55,347 nucleotides of DNA. It comes from Reyranella sp. GTDB taxonomy: Bacteria; Pseudomonadota; Alphaproteobacteria; Reyranellales; Reyranellaceae. Both the position numbers and the translations under genes were made by a program. The DNA is taken from assembly GCA_022844015.1 (NCBI GenBank), contig JALHMO010000017.1, positions 1-55,347 on the forward strand, given 5' to 3'. The first letter of the stretch is position 1. Every line of letters starts with the position of its first letter. The notes under the pieces are model-generated. The model worked only from the letters and a program-made list of their open reading frames with translations. It did no database searches and was not told where the DNA came from. Below are positions 16,691 to 26,784 of this stretch, one piece after another.

Positions 16691-17671
16691 CTAGCGCAGG
16701 TCCGCCAGCAGCGGCAGCGCGTCGCGGGCGAAGCGCTCGATCACGTCGTAGCGCTCCTCGTAGGGGCCGACGAAATCGAGGATCAGATGGCGGACGCCCA
16801 CGGCGTGAAACGCGCGGATGCGCTCGACGACCTGCTCGGGTGTCCCGAGGGCGCAGTAGCGCTGGGCGGCCTTGCGGAAATCCATGGCGTAGCGCGTGCT
16901 GAGCGACAGGGTCGCCGCGTCGAGCGCCTTCTCGTAGGTGTCGTCGACGCGTGTGAACAGGAGATGGCTGGCGGCGAAACCGCGGTCGAAGACGCGCCCG
17001 CAATCCTTTGCGGCGGCGGCGATCTTGTCGAGGCCCTGGCGATACATCTCGGGCGTCACGACATAAGACATCCAGCCGTCGGCCAGGCGGGCGGTGCGCC
17101 TCAGCGCGGCGTCGGAGCGGCCGCCGCACCAGATCGGCGGCCCGCCGGCCTGGCGCGGCGGCGGCTGCATGGTCACCTGATCGAACTGGAAGAACCTGCC
17201 GTTGTGCGAGGCCGGCTCGCCGGTCCACAGCTTGCGCAGCACCGCGAGGCTTTCGGTCAGCCGCGGGCCGCGCTCGCCGACCGGCACGCCGCAAACCTCG
17301 AACTCCTTGGCGAACTCGCCGCCCACCCCGACGCCGAAGACCAGGCGGCCCTCGGTCAGATGATCGAGCGTTGCTACCTGCTTGGCGATCGACGCCGGCT
17401 GGCGCAGCGGCACCAGGTAGACGGCGGTGCCGAGCTGCAGGCGCCGGCTCACCATGGCCGCCTGCGCGAGCTGCAGGAAGGGGTCGAGCATCGGGATCGC
17501 GAAGGCGATGTGATCGCCGACCCACTGCGAATCGTAGCCGCAGCGGTCGACCAGCTCGACCTGGCGCGCGAGCTCGTCGATCGCCGGCAGCCAGGGCCCT
17601 TCGGCGGGCTCGGTACGGCGATGGAGCGTCTGGATGCCGATGCGCAGCCGATCGTCGAGGGGCAGATCCAT
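16691..17671 (-). CDS. LLM-class flavin-dependent oxidoreductase, second paralogue
   Basis: 326 residues. Seen: LRIGIQTLHRR start strand, LVDRCGYDSQWVGDHI, LGTAVYLVPLRQPASIAKQVATLDHLTEGRLVFGVGVGGEFAKEFEVCGVPVGERGPRLTES (the core LLM flavin-site region), and IWCGGRSDAALRRTARLADGWM. The start at 17671 has GGAGG about 10 bases upstream. It is the promoter-proximal gene of a two-gene operon and divergent from the histidine kinase gene by 110 bases. Confidence 0.9.
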   Translation of the reverse strand: MDLPLDDRLRIGIQTLHRRTEPAEGPWLPAIDELARQVELVDRCGYDSQWVGDHIAFAIPMLDPFLQLAQAAMVSRRLQLGTAVYLVPLRQPASIAKQVATLDHLTEGRLVFGVGVGGEFAKEFEVCGVPVGERGPRLTESLAVLRKLWTGEPASHNGRFFQFDQVTMQPPPRQAGGPPIWCGGRSDAALRRTARLADGWMSYVVTPEMYRQGLDKIAAAAKDCGRVFDRGFAASHLLFTRVDDTYEKALDAATLSLSTRYAMDFRKAAQRYCALGTPEQVVERIRAFHAVGVRHLILDFVGPYEERYDVIERFARDALPLLADLR

Positions 17672-17781
17672 CGTTGCATTCCTCCGTGCAGCCGGGCTGT
17701 ACCGGCGCGGCATCGGGCATGACCATCGCCGTCGACCGCTGCTACCTTGACAACGGGTGCACGGGAGGAGCACGCCGGTCA

Positions 17782-19206
17782 ATGACGAATGGGGGCAACC
17801 CGGTGGCTCGCGACGACGAGGATCCGCAGCGTCTTGCCCAGGCGCTTGCGGAAAGCCATGCCAAGCTCACCCTGGCGGAGCAGTCTGCGGGCATTGGCAT
17901 CTGGGACACCGATCTTGCGACCGACCTGTGTCGCGCCACGCCTACCTTCTTCCAGCTCATGGGCCTGCCGCCCTCCGACGAACCTTTTCCGAACGAGCGG
18001 GTCCGCGCGGTCCGCCATCCGGAAGATGCGCCGAAGGTGGTCGGCGGATTCCGCCAAGCGCTCGCCGAGGGGCGCGACCACTACGAGGTCGAGTACCGCA
18101 TCGTGAGGCCGTCCGACGGCCAGCAGCGATGGATCTTCGGTCGTGGCCGGGTCATCCGCGACGCCGCCGGCAAGCCGGTTCGCTACAGCGGCGTCGACAT
18201 CGACATCACCGATCGCAAGCGGGCCGAGCAGCAGCTCCGCGAGAGCGAGGAACGCTTCTCCAAGGCGTTCAACGCCGCCGCCCATCCGATGTCGATCACG
18301 ACCCTGCGCGAAGGCCGTTATGTCGACATCAATCAGGCCGGGCTGACGGCAAGCGGACTGTCGCGCGAGCAGGTGATCGGCTGCACGGTGCGCGATCTCG
18401 CATTCTTCGACGACCCTCATACGGCCGAGACCATCCGCGAACGATTGATGCGGGAGAGGCGCTTCAGCGACCTCGAGACGACGCTGCGCGGCCGCCGCGG
18501 TCCGCGCACCTACCTGTTGTCCGGTGCCCTGGTCGAGCTCAAGGGCGAGCCCTGCCTGCTGACCTCGGCGGTCGACATCACCGAGCGCAAGCAGGCCGAG
18601 GAGCACATTCGCCTGCTGATGAACGAGCTCAACCACCGCGCCAACAATCTCTTGACGGTGATCCAGGCGATCGCGCGCCAGACGGCGACGACCGCTGATC
18701 CACGCGACTTCGCCGAACGGTTCACCGAGCGCCTGAACGGCATCGCCGCCTCCAACGCCCTGCTGGTATCGGGCAACTGGCAGGGCGTCGATCTCGCCGA
18801 GCTCGCGCGCTCGCAGCTGACGCCTTTCGTCGGCGACGACGGACGGATCGGGCTTGAGGGCCCGGCGATTCGCGTGAAGCCCAAGGCCGCCCAGGCGATC
18901 GGCATGGCGTTGCACGAACTTGCCACCAATGCCGCCAAGCACGGCGCCCTGGCGAATGACGTGGGGCGGATCGACATACGCTGGAGCATTGCCTCGGATG
19001 GCGAGCGGACCTTTCGCATGGTCTGGTCGGAGCAGGAAGGTCCGCCGGTAGTGGCGCCAACCCGCGCAGGTTTTGGGCGAACGGTTCTGGAGCGCATGAT
19101 CACCGGCTCGCTGGGCGGCCGCGCCACCCTGCAATTCCTGGATGGAGGGGTGACCTGGACCTTCAGCGGCCCGGCGTCGAGCGTGTCGCAAGATCTTGCC
19201 GACTAG
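17782..19206 (+). CDS. Soluble PAS-PAS HWE-family sensor histidine kinase (orphan)
   Basis: 474 residues with no membrane segment. PAS/PAC domain 1 is about 30-150 (ending VDIDITDRKRAEQQLRESEERF) and PAS/PAC 2 about 155-272 (ending SAVDITERKQAEEHI). The kinase core follows: NELNHRANNLLTVIQAIARQT with phospho-acceptor H285, N-box ALHELATNAAKHG with N383, and the W-x-E motif VWSEQEGPPV (W415, E417) that names the HWE group. No response regulator is adjacent, so its partner lies elsewhere. GGGAGGA lies about 11 bases before ATG 17782. Its TAG stop shares CTAG with the stop of the convergent TIR gene. Confidence 0.9.
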   Translation: MTNGGNPVARDDEDPQRLAQALAESHAKLTLAEQSAGIGIWDTDLATDLCRATPTFFQLMGLPPSDEPFPNERVRAVRHPEDAPKVVGGFRQALAEGRDHYEVEYRIVRPSDGQQRWIFGRGRVIRDAAGKPVRYSGVDIDITDRKRAEQQLRESEERFSKAFNAAAHPMSITTLREGRYVDINQAGLTASGLSREQVIGCTVRDLAFFDDPHTAETIRERLMRERRFSDLETTLRGRRGPRTYLLSGALVELKGEPCLLTSAVDITERKQAEEHIRLLMNELNHRANNLLTVIQAIARQTATTADPRDFAERFTERLNGIAASNALLVSGNWQGVDLAELARSQLTPFVGDDGRIGLEGPAIRVKPKAAQAIGMALHELATNAAKHGALANDVGRIDIRWSIASDGERTFRMVWSEQEGPPVVAPTRAGFGRTVLERMITGSLGGRATLQFLDGGVTWTFSGPASSVSQDLAD

Positions 19207-22200
19207 TTTCTCGTCACGACGCCATTCGAGTGTGGGACGAGGGTGACGTTGGCGCACGGTGTCGGTCTGCGCTGTTCGGGCAGCAATTGCCGCCATTGAC
19301 TTTCGGCTGCCTTGGCCGGCATGCGCCGGCAGGCTTCTGCCAGCAGATCAGCGGCCTTCCAGCGATAAAGCCCGACCCGGCCTTTGGTGGCCCCGCTGTC
19401 GAAGCGGCGCGCAGCGATGAGCGCATCGCCATCACGAAATTCGAGATCCCGGATCTCGCCGCCGATATCCAGTTGGGCGATCGGCTGCAGCGACTCCGTA
19501 TCGAGCACTCGAACGGATCGGTTGCCCAAGGCGAGCCATTGTCCATTGGTGCTGAACGCGACGGGTCCAGGATCCGCCGTGACGGTGCGGCGGATCGTAC
19601 CTGAGGTCAGGTCCCACACTTTCACATCGCCCTTGTCGCCCACGATCGCGAAACGAGCGCCGTCCGCAGCGAAGGCGATCGCGACTATCCCCTCGTCCTT
19701 CGGCACCGACAACACGACCCTGTTCGTTTCAGTATCCCATACGGTTGCCGCGACGCCCTGCGGCAACCCGGATGGAACGAAGCTGTCCGGGCCGAGCGCC
19801 ACCAGGTAGCGTCCGGATCGATCGAATACCAGATCGCCGATCTTCGACTCGGGCGATTGCTCGAACAGCGTGACGCCTGTCGTCGCGCTCCGCACCTGAA
19901 CCTTCACGGTGGAAGATTCGCTGCTTGTGGCAATCCGGCGTGTGTCCGGGCTAAGGGCCAGAGCGGTCACCTTGCCTGCCGGAGCCGACCACGCAACCTC
20001 GCCCTTGGGTAAATTCTGCACCGACAGCAGGCCGGATGGGTCGACACGCAGGAGCAACGCGTCCGACAGGAACTCGAGCAGCACTGGATCGCCATTCGGC
20101 AGGCCTTCGGAATAGGCGACTCGCCCCGTCTCCGTATCCCAGACCCGCAACGTCCTGTCGGCATCACGAACGGTGGCCACCCGCTTGCCGGAACTCGAGA
20201 CTGCCCGGACGCTGACACTACCCACGTTCTGCATCGTCCGGATCATGGACAAGACGGCACGGTCGCCGCGGGCTCGTCCTCGCAGCATTGTTCGCACGGC
20301 ATCCCAGTCGACTGGGTCGGTGTGGCGGAGGCGCGCCATGGATTCACCGCTGCGCACGTCCCAGACCTCGACGAGGTCGACAGGAAGCGGCGCGGCAGCG
20401 ACATTGCCTGTCGGGCTGACCTTCAGGTCGCGCGACCGTTCCTTCCCGGCAAGCTCGGCCGAGCAATTCCTTTGGACCGGGTCGAGAAGCTCGCCGCTCC
20501 AGCTGCGTCCGGTGCTGACGAAGGTGCGCACCAGGACTTCGTCGAAAATGCAGTCGCCGCGCCCCGCCTCGCCCGGCGTCGAAGTTTGCCACGTCCGTGC
20601 CGTGCCGTCCGTGCCAGCAGTGACTACGACGGAGCCGGCCGACCCATAGGTGCCGCTGAGCATCTGTCTCTTGCTGTCTTGTACGCCTTCAAACGCATAG
20701 ACGTGTGCGAATTGATGGACCTTGCGTCCCGAGATCAAGGACCAGCCGCTACAGCTGCCGTCAGTGCCGCAGGTCATGGCTTTCGGCGCGGATGGATCGA
20801 ACGAGAGGGAGTGAATTGTCTGAAACTCGCCATGGGAGGGAATGGCGGCTTCGCTCCAGTCCCTCACGCGCCAAACTGCGCCAACGTCGTGCTCGCCGAC
20901 TGCTCCCATGTGACGACCACTGGCGTCGAATGCAATTTGTCGAATTCTCCCCGGCCCGGAGCCGCGGACCTGCAAGCGGGCCACAATCGTTTCCTTGGTC
21001 AGATCGAACACGGTGACCTTGCGGTCTGCACCCGCAACGAGATAGCGGCCCGTTGGATCGACAGCGAGCAGATCCAGAGCGCCGATTTGCGGATCCAGGT
21101 CCTTCTTGTGCTCGAGCGGGCTACCGGAGTGCACCTCGATCTTGTCGCGCGGGCCGAAATAGAGAGTGCCATCCGGTGCAAACGCGATTGCGGTCGCGTT
21201 GCCCGACAGCCTGATGCCATGGCGCAGAAGGAGCTGTCGGCTCGCCAGGTCATAAATGGCAAAGCCAGGTTGGGCGGCACGGAGGCCGATCGCCAGCAGC
21301 CGGCCATCAGCGCTGAAGGCGATGTTCTCGGCTTCCCCCTGCAGGTCGGCCGGGGAAAGCAACAGCTGTTGCGCGCCTGTGCGATCCCATACGCCGACTT
21401 TGGTGCAACACCCGGCGACACGGCTGCCATCAGGCGAGAAGATGACCTTGCGGTTGGCACCGGCCAAGGAGGCGATACGAGTCGTTTCCGGCAGATTCCA
21501 CAATGCTCCGTCTTTCGCGGCCGTCGCAATCTGGCTCATGTCTGGGCTGAAGACTGCCGATTCGACGAGCGAGGTGTGGCCCAGCACGGTCGCTGGCAGA
21601 GGAAACTGCGACAACAAGGCCCGCAACGTCTGTTGAGCCTCGATCGACTCGGGTTGTGAACGCACCGACTCGGTCGCCATCAACAGGGCCAACGGCAGGC
21701 GATCGGGCTGCTGCGCGCGCATCAGTTCGGCCTGGGCCGCGAGTTGCCGTGCGATCGCGATGTCTCTTTGCCGCTCGGCCTCGTTCTTCTGCTGGTTGGC
21801 AACGATGGCCTGCCAGACGGCGATGCCGGCGGCAAGAGTAATGGCCGCGACGCCGCTGCGGACAAGCAGCCGGTTGCGCGCCAGCTGGCGCAGGTCGGCT
21901 CCGTCCAGCTCGTCCTTTGGTACGCCCCGGATGGGCGCTGCCACGTTGACCACGACGTCTCGGAACTGGGCGCTGCGCAGTGACAGCAGGTCCGAACCGC
22001 GGGCCCAGCGCACATCGACGTAAAGCGGCTCGTCCTCACAACGGCCCTCGAGGATGCGCGGCAGCGCCGTCGTGCGCGCCCAATCGAAGTCGCGCTTGAC
22101 GGGATCCCAGAGGATGTCGCCCTCGGTCAGGAGCACCAGCATGCGATTGGCCGAGCGGTGCTCGAGCCACCAGCTCGCCTCCTTGTTGCACCAGATCGAG

Positions 22201-22436
22201 GCTGCCGACGCAGGGCCCGCGAGCAGCAGGAACCACTCGGAGACCTCGAGATGTGCCAGGATGCCGGGCCACAGCGCCGGGCTGGCGGCAAGGCTCGTCT
22301 GGTCGCGAAAGACATCGAGCGCGCGCCGCTTCAGCAGTGGCTTGGCGAGCTTCTCCAGCCCCTGCTCGAGGGCTGCGGCGAGCTTCCCGTCCACAGCGTG
22401 GCTGTAGGAGATGAAGGCGTCGTGCCGGAGGGCCAT
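19203..22436 (-). CDS. TIR domain - transmembrane - WD40 repeat protein
   Basis: 1077 residues. Residues 4 to about 130 form a TIR domain: HDAFISYSHAVDG start, FRDQTSL loop, and IWCNKEASWWLEH, where E86 aligns with the catalytic glutamate of NADase TIRs such as SARM1. A single membrane segment follows (about 191-213, LVRSGVAAITLAAGIAVWQAIVA), then a charged helical stretch (NEAERQRDIAIARQLAAQAELM), then many WD40-like blades to about residue 1030 (VFSPDGSRVAG, IAFSADGRLLAIG, VWDTETGRVAY, VKVWDLTSGTIRRTV). So the TIR domain should face the cytoplasm and the WD40 region the other side. Start 22436 is the family-like N-terminus; its ribosome site is weak. Confidence 0.88.
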   Translation of the reverse strand: MALRHDAFISYSHAVDGKLAAALEQGLEKLAKPLLKRRALDVFRDQTSLAASPALWPGILAHLEVSEWFLLLAGPASAASIWCNKEASWWLEHRSANRMLVLLTEGDILWDPVKRDFDWARTTALPRILEGRCEDEPLYVDVRWARGSDLLSLRSAQFRDVVVNVAAPIRGVPKDELDGADLRQLARNRLLVRSGVAAITLAAGIAVWQAIVANQQKNEAERQRDIAIARQLAAQAELMRAQQPDRLPLALLMATESVRSQPESIEAQQTLRALLSQFPLPATVLGHTSLVESAVFSPDMSQIATAAKDGALWNLPETTRIASLAGANRKVIFSPDGSRVAGCCTKVGVWDRTGAQQLLLSPADLQGEAENIAFSADGRLLAIGLRAAQPGFAIYDLASRQLLLRHGIRLSGNATAIAFAPDGTLYFGPRDKIEVHSGSPLEHKKDLDPQIGALDLLAVDPTGRYLVAGADRKVTVFDLTKETIVARLQVRGSGPGRIRQIAFDASGRHMGAVGEHDVGAVWRVRDWSEAAIPSHGEFQTIHSLSFDPSAPKAMTCGTDGSCSGWSLISGRKVHQFAHVYAFEGVQDSKRQMLSGTYGSAGSVVVTAGTDGTARTWQTSTPGEAGRGDCIFDEVLVRTFVSTGRSWSGELLDPVQRNCSAELAGKERSRDLKVSPTGNVAAAPLPVDLVEVWDVRSGESMARLRHTDPVDWDAVRTMLRGRARGDRAVLSMIRTMQNVGSVSVRAVSSSGKRVATVRDADRTLRVWDTETGRVAYSEGLPNGDPVLLEFLSDALLLRVDPSGLLSVQNLPKGEVAWSAPAGKVTALALSPDTRRIATSSESSTVKVQVRSATTGVTLFEQSPESKIGDLVFDRSGRYLVALGPDSFVPSGLPQGVAATVWDTETNRVVLSVPKDEGIVAIAFAADGARFAIVGDKGDVKVWDLTSGTIRRTVTADPGPVAFSTNGQWLALGNRSVRVLDTESLQPIAQLDIGGEIRDLEFRDGDALIAARRFDSGATKGRVGLYRWKAADLLAEACRRMPAKAAESQWRQLLPEQRRPTPCANVTLVPHSNGVVTRN

Positions 22437-22534
22437 GATCCTGACACCGGATGATGTCGGCTCCACGACCGTCGAACAAGTGCGGCCCGCGGTGGTCCTC
22501 CTTCTGCCGGGGCATGCGCAACTGTCATTTTCTC

Positions 22535-22680
22535 CGTCATCCCGAGCGGAGCCGTCCACAGGACGGCGCAGTCGAGGGATCTGTCTTGCCGAGGCTGCAA
22601 GAAAGTAAGGTCCCTCCACTACGCCTCCCTTCGACTGCGCTCAGGGCAGGCGCTGCGCTCGGCTCCGGTCGGGATGACGG
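22535..22680. repeat. Dispersed inverted repeat, family B (copy 2)
   Basis: It begins CCGTCATCCCGAGCGGAGCC and ends GGCTCCGGTCGGGATGACGG in inverted orientation, with AGTCGAGGGATC and GGTCCCTCCACTACG internal arms shared with the copies at 10497 and 44878. It fills the gap between the TIR-WD40 start and the ABC-F stop codon; no gene is visible there. Confidence 0.75.
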
Positions 22681-22733
22681 TGTTTGCGGGAAGTACGGGT
22701 CCCCTGCTTGATTCGCCGGCCTGCGAGGAGCGC

Positions 22734-24266
<1,533 letters not shown>

Positions 24267-24306
24267 CGTGATCCTCATGCTCCTCCGGACCGCGCGTCGC
24301 GTCATT

Positions 24307-24499
24307 CTCCTCCCCACGCGCTGCGTGGGGAGGTGTCGCGTCATACGCGACGGAGGGGTCATGGGCCGGGAGCGCGCCACTCCGGGGCATTCATCTGTCA
24401 TGCGATCGACAGGAAGAGCGCCACAGAAGGGCGCGCTTCTGGCCCATGACCCCTCCGGCCCGTATGACGGGCCACCTCCCGAGCAAAGCTGGGGAGGAG
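24307..24499. repeat. Composite inverted repeat, family A (copy 3) with internal family D module
   Basis: The left half has a hairpin with altered arms CTCCCCACGC/GCGTGGGGAG (compensated changes relative to other copies), then a GTCGCGTCATACGCGAC stem and GGAGGGGTCATGGGCC. The right half (24438-24499) is the inverted partner ending GCTGGGGAGGAG. A family D module fills the centre (24366-24441; GCGCGCCACTCC and GATCGACAGGAAGAGCGCC). A short piece resembling family F (GACGCCCGCGGTC) follows at 24508-24520. It occupies the gap between the ABC-F start and the amidohydrolase stop. Confidence 0.8.
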
Positions 24500-24538
24500 C
24501 ATGACAGGACGCCCGCGGTCCGCGAGTGATCGTGTCTC

Positions 24539-25696
24539 TCAGGAAATCAGTACGCCATCCCGGGCGACTACGCGACCCGCTTTGATCACCAGCTTGCGGC
24601 GCGGGCGGGTCGCCACGGCCTCCGCCAGGGAGTCGGCCTCGACCACGACCAGATCGGCGGGAGCGTCGATCGCGATGCCGTAGGGCGTTACGCCCAGAAC
24701 GCGCGCCGCCGCGCCCGTCACCATGTCGAGCGCGAAGGCCAGCTCGTCGTCGTGGCGGAAATTGGCGCGATAGCCGATCAGCATGGCGCGTTCGAGCATG
24801 TCGCCGTTGCCGAACGGCGACCAGGCATCGCGGATGTTGTCCGAGCCGCCGAACACCTCGACGCCGTGCTCGCGCAAGAGCTTCAGGGGAGGGATGGCCG
24901 CGCCGCCGGGGCCGTGGCTCATGATCGCGACGCCTGCCCTGGCCAGCCGATCGGCGGTGCGGGCAGCCGCGTCGGTCGGCACGGAGCCCAGCGCGAAGGC
25001 GTGGCTGACGGCGACCTTGCCCTGCAGCCCGGCCGACGCGGCGCGCTCCGCGATCGCCGTCAGCTGGGCGATGCCGCCCTCACCGCCATCGTGCAGGTGG
25101 ATGTCGATGCCGACGCCGCGCCGTTCGGCGATGGCGAAGATCGCGTCGAGATGTCCGTCGAGGTCGCCGTCGATGCCCACCGGGTCGAGGCCACCCACCA
25201 GATCGGCGCCTTCGGCGATGGCGGCGTCCAGCAGATCGGCCGTGCCCGGCGCGCGCAGGATGCCGCTTTGCGGGAAAGCCACGATCTGGATTGTGACCAG
25301 GTCGCGGAACTGCTCGCGGACCTCCAGTATCTCGTGCAGGTTCCTGAGCCCGAGCTGGTTGTCGATGTCGACGTGGCTGCGCATGTGGAGCGTGCCGCTC
25401 GCCACGACCTGGCGCACGAGATTGGCGCCGGTCCGCGACTCCGGCACGGTCCGGGCTGCCCGCACCTTTCGTTCGGCCTCGATGCGGTCGGCGACCCGGT
25501 TGCCGGCCGCCATGTTGGGCACCCACGGCAAGCCGAGCAGAGTCTTGTCGAGATGGATGTGGCCGTCGACCAGGGCCGGCAGGACCGCGACCCCGGGTTC
25601 GCGATGGCTCGCCGGCAGGAAGGCCGCGATACGGCCGTCCCTGATCTCGACATCGTGCCGGGCGCCGTCAGGCAGGGTTGCGTTGCGGAGGATCAC
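24539..25696 (-). CDS. Amidohydrolase-superfamily enzyme, cytosine deaminase-like
   Basis: 385 residues, metal-dependent TIM-barrel hydrolase. Seen: GHIHLDKTLLG (first metal histidines), HMRSHVDIDNQLGLRNL, DIHLHDGG, VSHAFALG and GSDNIRDAWSPFG (metal aspartate). This motif set matches CodA/AtzC-type cytosine or N-alkylammelide aminohydrolases rather than dihydroorotases. It likely releases ammonia or an amine from a cyclic amidine or ureide. The start is GTG 25696, overlapping the formamidase stop by 4 bases (GTGA), so the pair is translated from one mRNA under the sigma-54 promoter upstream of amiF. Confidence 0.88.
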   Translation of the reverse strand: MILRNATLPDGARHDVEIRDGRIAAFLPASHREPGVAVLPALVDGHIHLDKTLLGLPWVPNMAAGNRVADRIEAERKVRAARTVPESRTGANLVRQVVASGTLHMRSHVDIDNQLGLRNLHEILEVREQFRDLVTIQIVAFPQSGILRAPGTADLLDAAIAEGADLVGGLDPVGIDGDLDGHLDAIFAIAERRGVGIDIHLHDGGEGGIAQLTAIAERAASAGLQGKVAVSHAFALGSVPTDAAARTADRLARAGVAIMSHGPGGAAIPPLKLLREHGVEVFGGSDNIRDAWSPFGNGDMLERAMLIGYRANFRHDDELAFALDMVTGAAARVLGVTPYGIAIDAPADLVVVEADSLAEAVATRPRRKLVIKAGRVVARDGVLIS

Positions 25697-26724
25697 TCTG
25701 CGGCGAGCTTAGCGGGCGGCAGCGTGGTTGGCACTGGCTTGAAGGTGCGGGTCGGGGCAGGGAAGCCGCAGCTCGTGCCGTCGGTCACCTTGACGTCCTT
25801 CTCCCACGGCAGGGCGTACGTCCCGGCGGCGAGATCGTGCATGTAGGTGTAGGGGCAGTCGCGCGCACCGCCTTTCACGGCGACGTAGCCGCGATGGCCG
25901 AGCTGGTAGATGTTGTTCTCGACGCCCCAGTGCAGGCGCGCCTCGTCGCACTGGCGCGGCCGCACCTCGCCGGTGATGATCTCGTCGGGAATGCCATTGC
26001 CCGTCGCCAGCGGCGCGCCGTCGTAGTTCACGATCATGCCTTCGCCCATCGAGTTGAACGAGCCGTCCGACCCGGCGAGGCAGACGCTGGCCGTGTACAT
26101 CAGGTTGCAGAAGGCGTTGGACTGGTTGGTGAAGTGCCAGCTCTGGCGGATCGGCGCCGTGTAGCCCGCCGTGCGCAGCATGACGTTGGCGCCCTTGTAG
26201 GCCGCTTCGCGCGCCATCTCCGGGAACATGCCGTCGTGGCAGATGATCAGGGCGATCTTCGCTCCGTTTGGCCCATCGCACACCGGGATGCCGAGGTCGC
26301 CCGGTTCCCACGGCTCGACCGGCACCCAGGGATGCATCTTGCGGTAATAGAGCTTGATCTCGCCCTTGCTGTCGATGATCAGGCCGGAGTTGAACGGGTT
26401 GCCATGGGGATTGAGCTCCATGATGGAGAAGCAGCCCCAGATGTCGTTGGCGATGCAGGCGCCGCGGAACTTCCCGACCTCGGGCCCGTCGAGCCGGCAC
26501 ATGATCGCCGGGTTGGTGTCCATCGACAGCCCGTGCAGGGCGTATTCCGGGAAGACCACGAGGTCCATGGTCGCGAGGTTGCGGCGCGCCTTGCCGACCA
26601 GCCCGCAGATGCGCTCGGTCTGCCGCGCCAGGTCGTCGGGCGTGACGACGACCGGATTCTGGATCTGGACCAGCCCGATGACCATGCCATCGGGCGCCTT
26701 GTTGAGACCGCCCAGCCCGCTCAT
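25693..26724 (-). CDS. amiF: Formamidase (AmiF-type nitrilase-superfamily amidase)
   Basis: 343 residues. It hydrolyses formamide to formate and ammonia. The nitrilase-fold triad is E60 (VVFPEYALHG), K129 (YYRKMHPWVPVEPW) and C162 (IICHDGMFPE). The stretches FNSGLIIDSKGEIKLYYRK, GDLGIPVCDGPNGAK and WGVENNIYQLGHRGYVA match my recollection of Helicobacter pylori AmiF closely, which argues for formamidase over the aliphatic amidase AmiE. The start at 26724 follows GGAGGA by 4 bases. A consensus sigma-54 promoter lies 33-47 bases upstream. It is the first gene of a two-gene operon with the cytosine-deaminase-like enzyme. Confidence 0.92.
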   Translation of the reverse strand: MSGLGGLNKAPDGMVIGLVQIQNPVVVTPDDLARQTERICGLVGKARRNLATMDLVVFPEYALHGLSMDTNPAIMCRLDGPEVGKFRGACIANDIWGCFSIMELNPHGNPFNSGLIIDSKGEIKLYYRKMHPWVPVEPWEPGDLGIPVCDGPNGAKIALIICHDGMFPEMAREAAYKGANVMLRTAGYTAPIRQSWHFTNQSNAFCNLMYTASVCLAGSDGSFNSMGEGMIVNYDGAPLATGNGIPDEIITGEVRPRQCDEARLHWGVENNIYQLGHRGYVAVKGGARDCPYTYMHDLAAGTYALPWEKDVKVTDGTSCGFPAPTRTFKPVPTTLPPAKLAAE

Positions 26725-26756
26725 CGCTTCCTCCACCGGTTGTTGCCGGCGGGAAG

Positions 26757-26771
26757 GCAAGGCGCGTGCCA
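26757..26771 (-). promoter_or_regulatory. Sigma-54 (-24/-12) promoter of the formamidase operon
   Basis: Read on the minus strand: TGGCAC (26771-26766), five bases GCGCC, then TTGC (26760-26757). This matches the TGGCACG-N4-TTGC consensus with exact GG-N10-GC spacing. Transcription would start near 26745, leaving a leader of about 20 bases that contains the GGAGGA ribosome site. Sigma-54 control fits an ammonia-releasing enzyme under nitrogen limitation. No enhancer (NtrC) site was recognised. Confidence 0.8.
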
Positions 26772-26784
26772 GTTCTGGGCAGCC

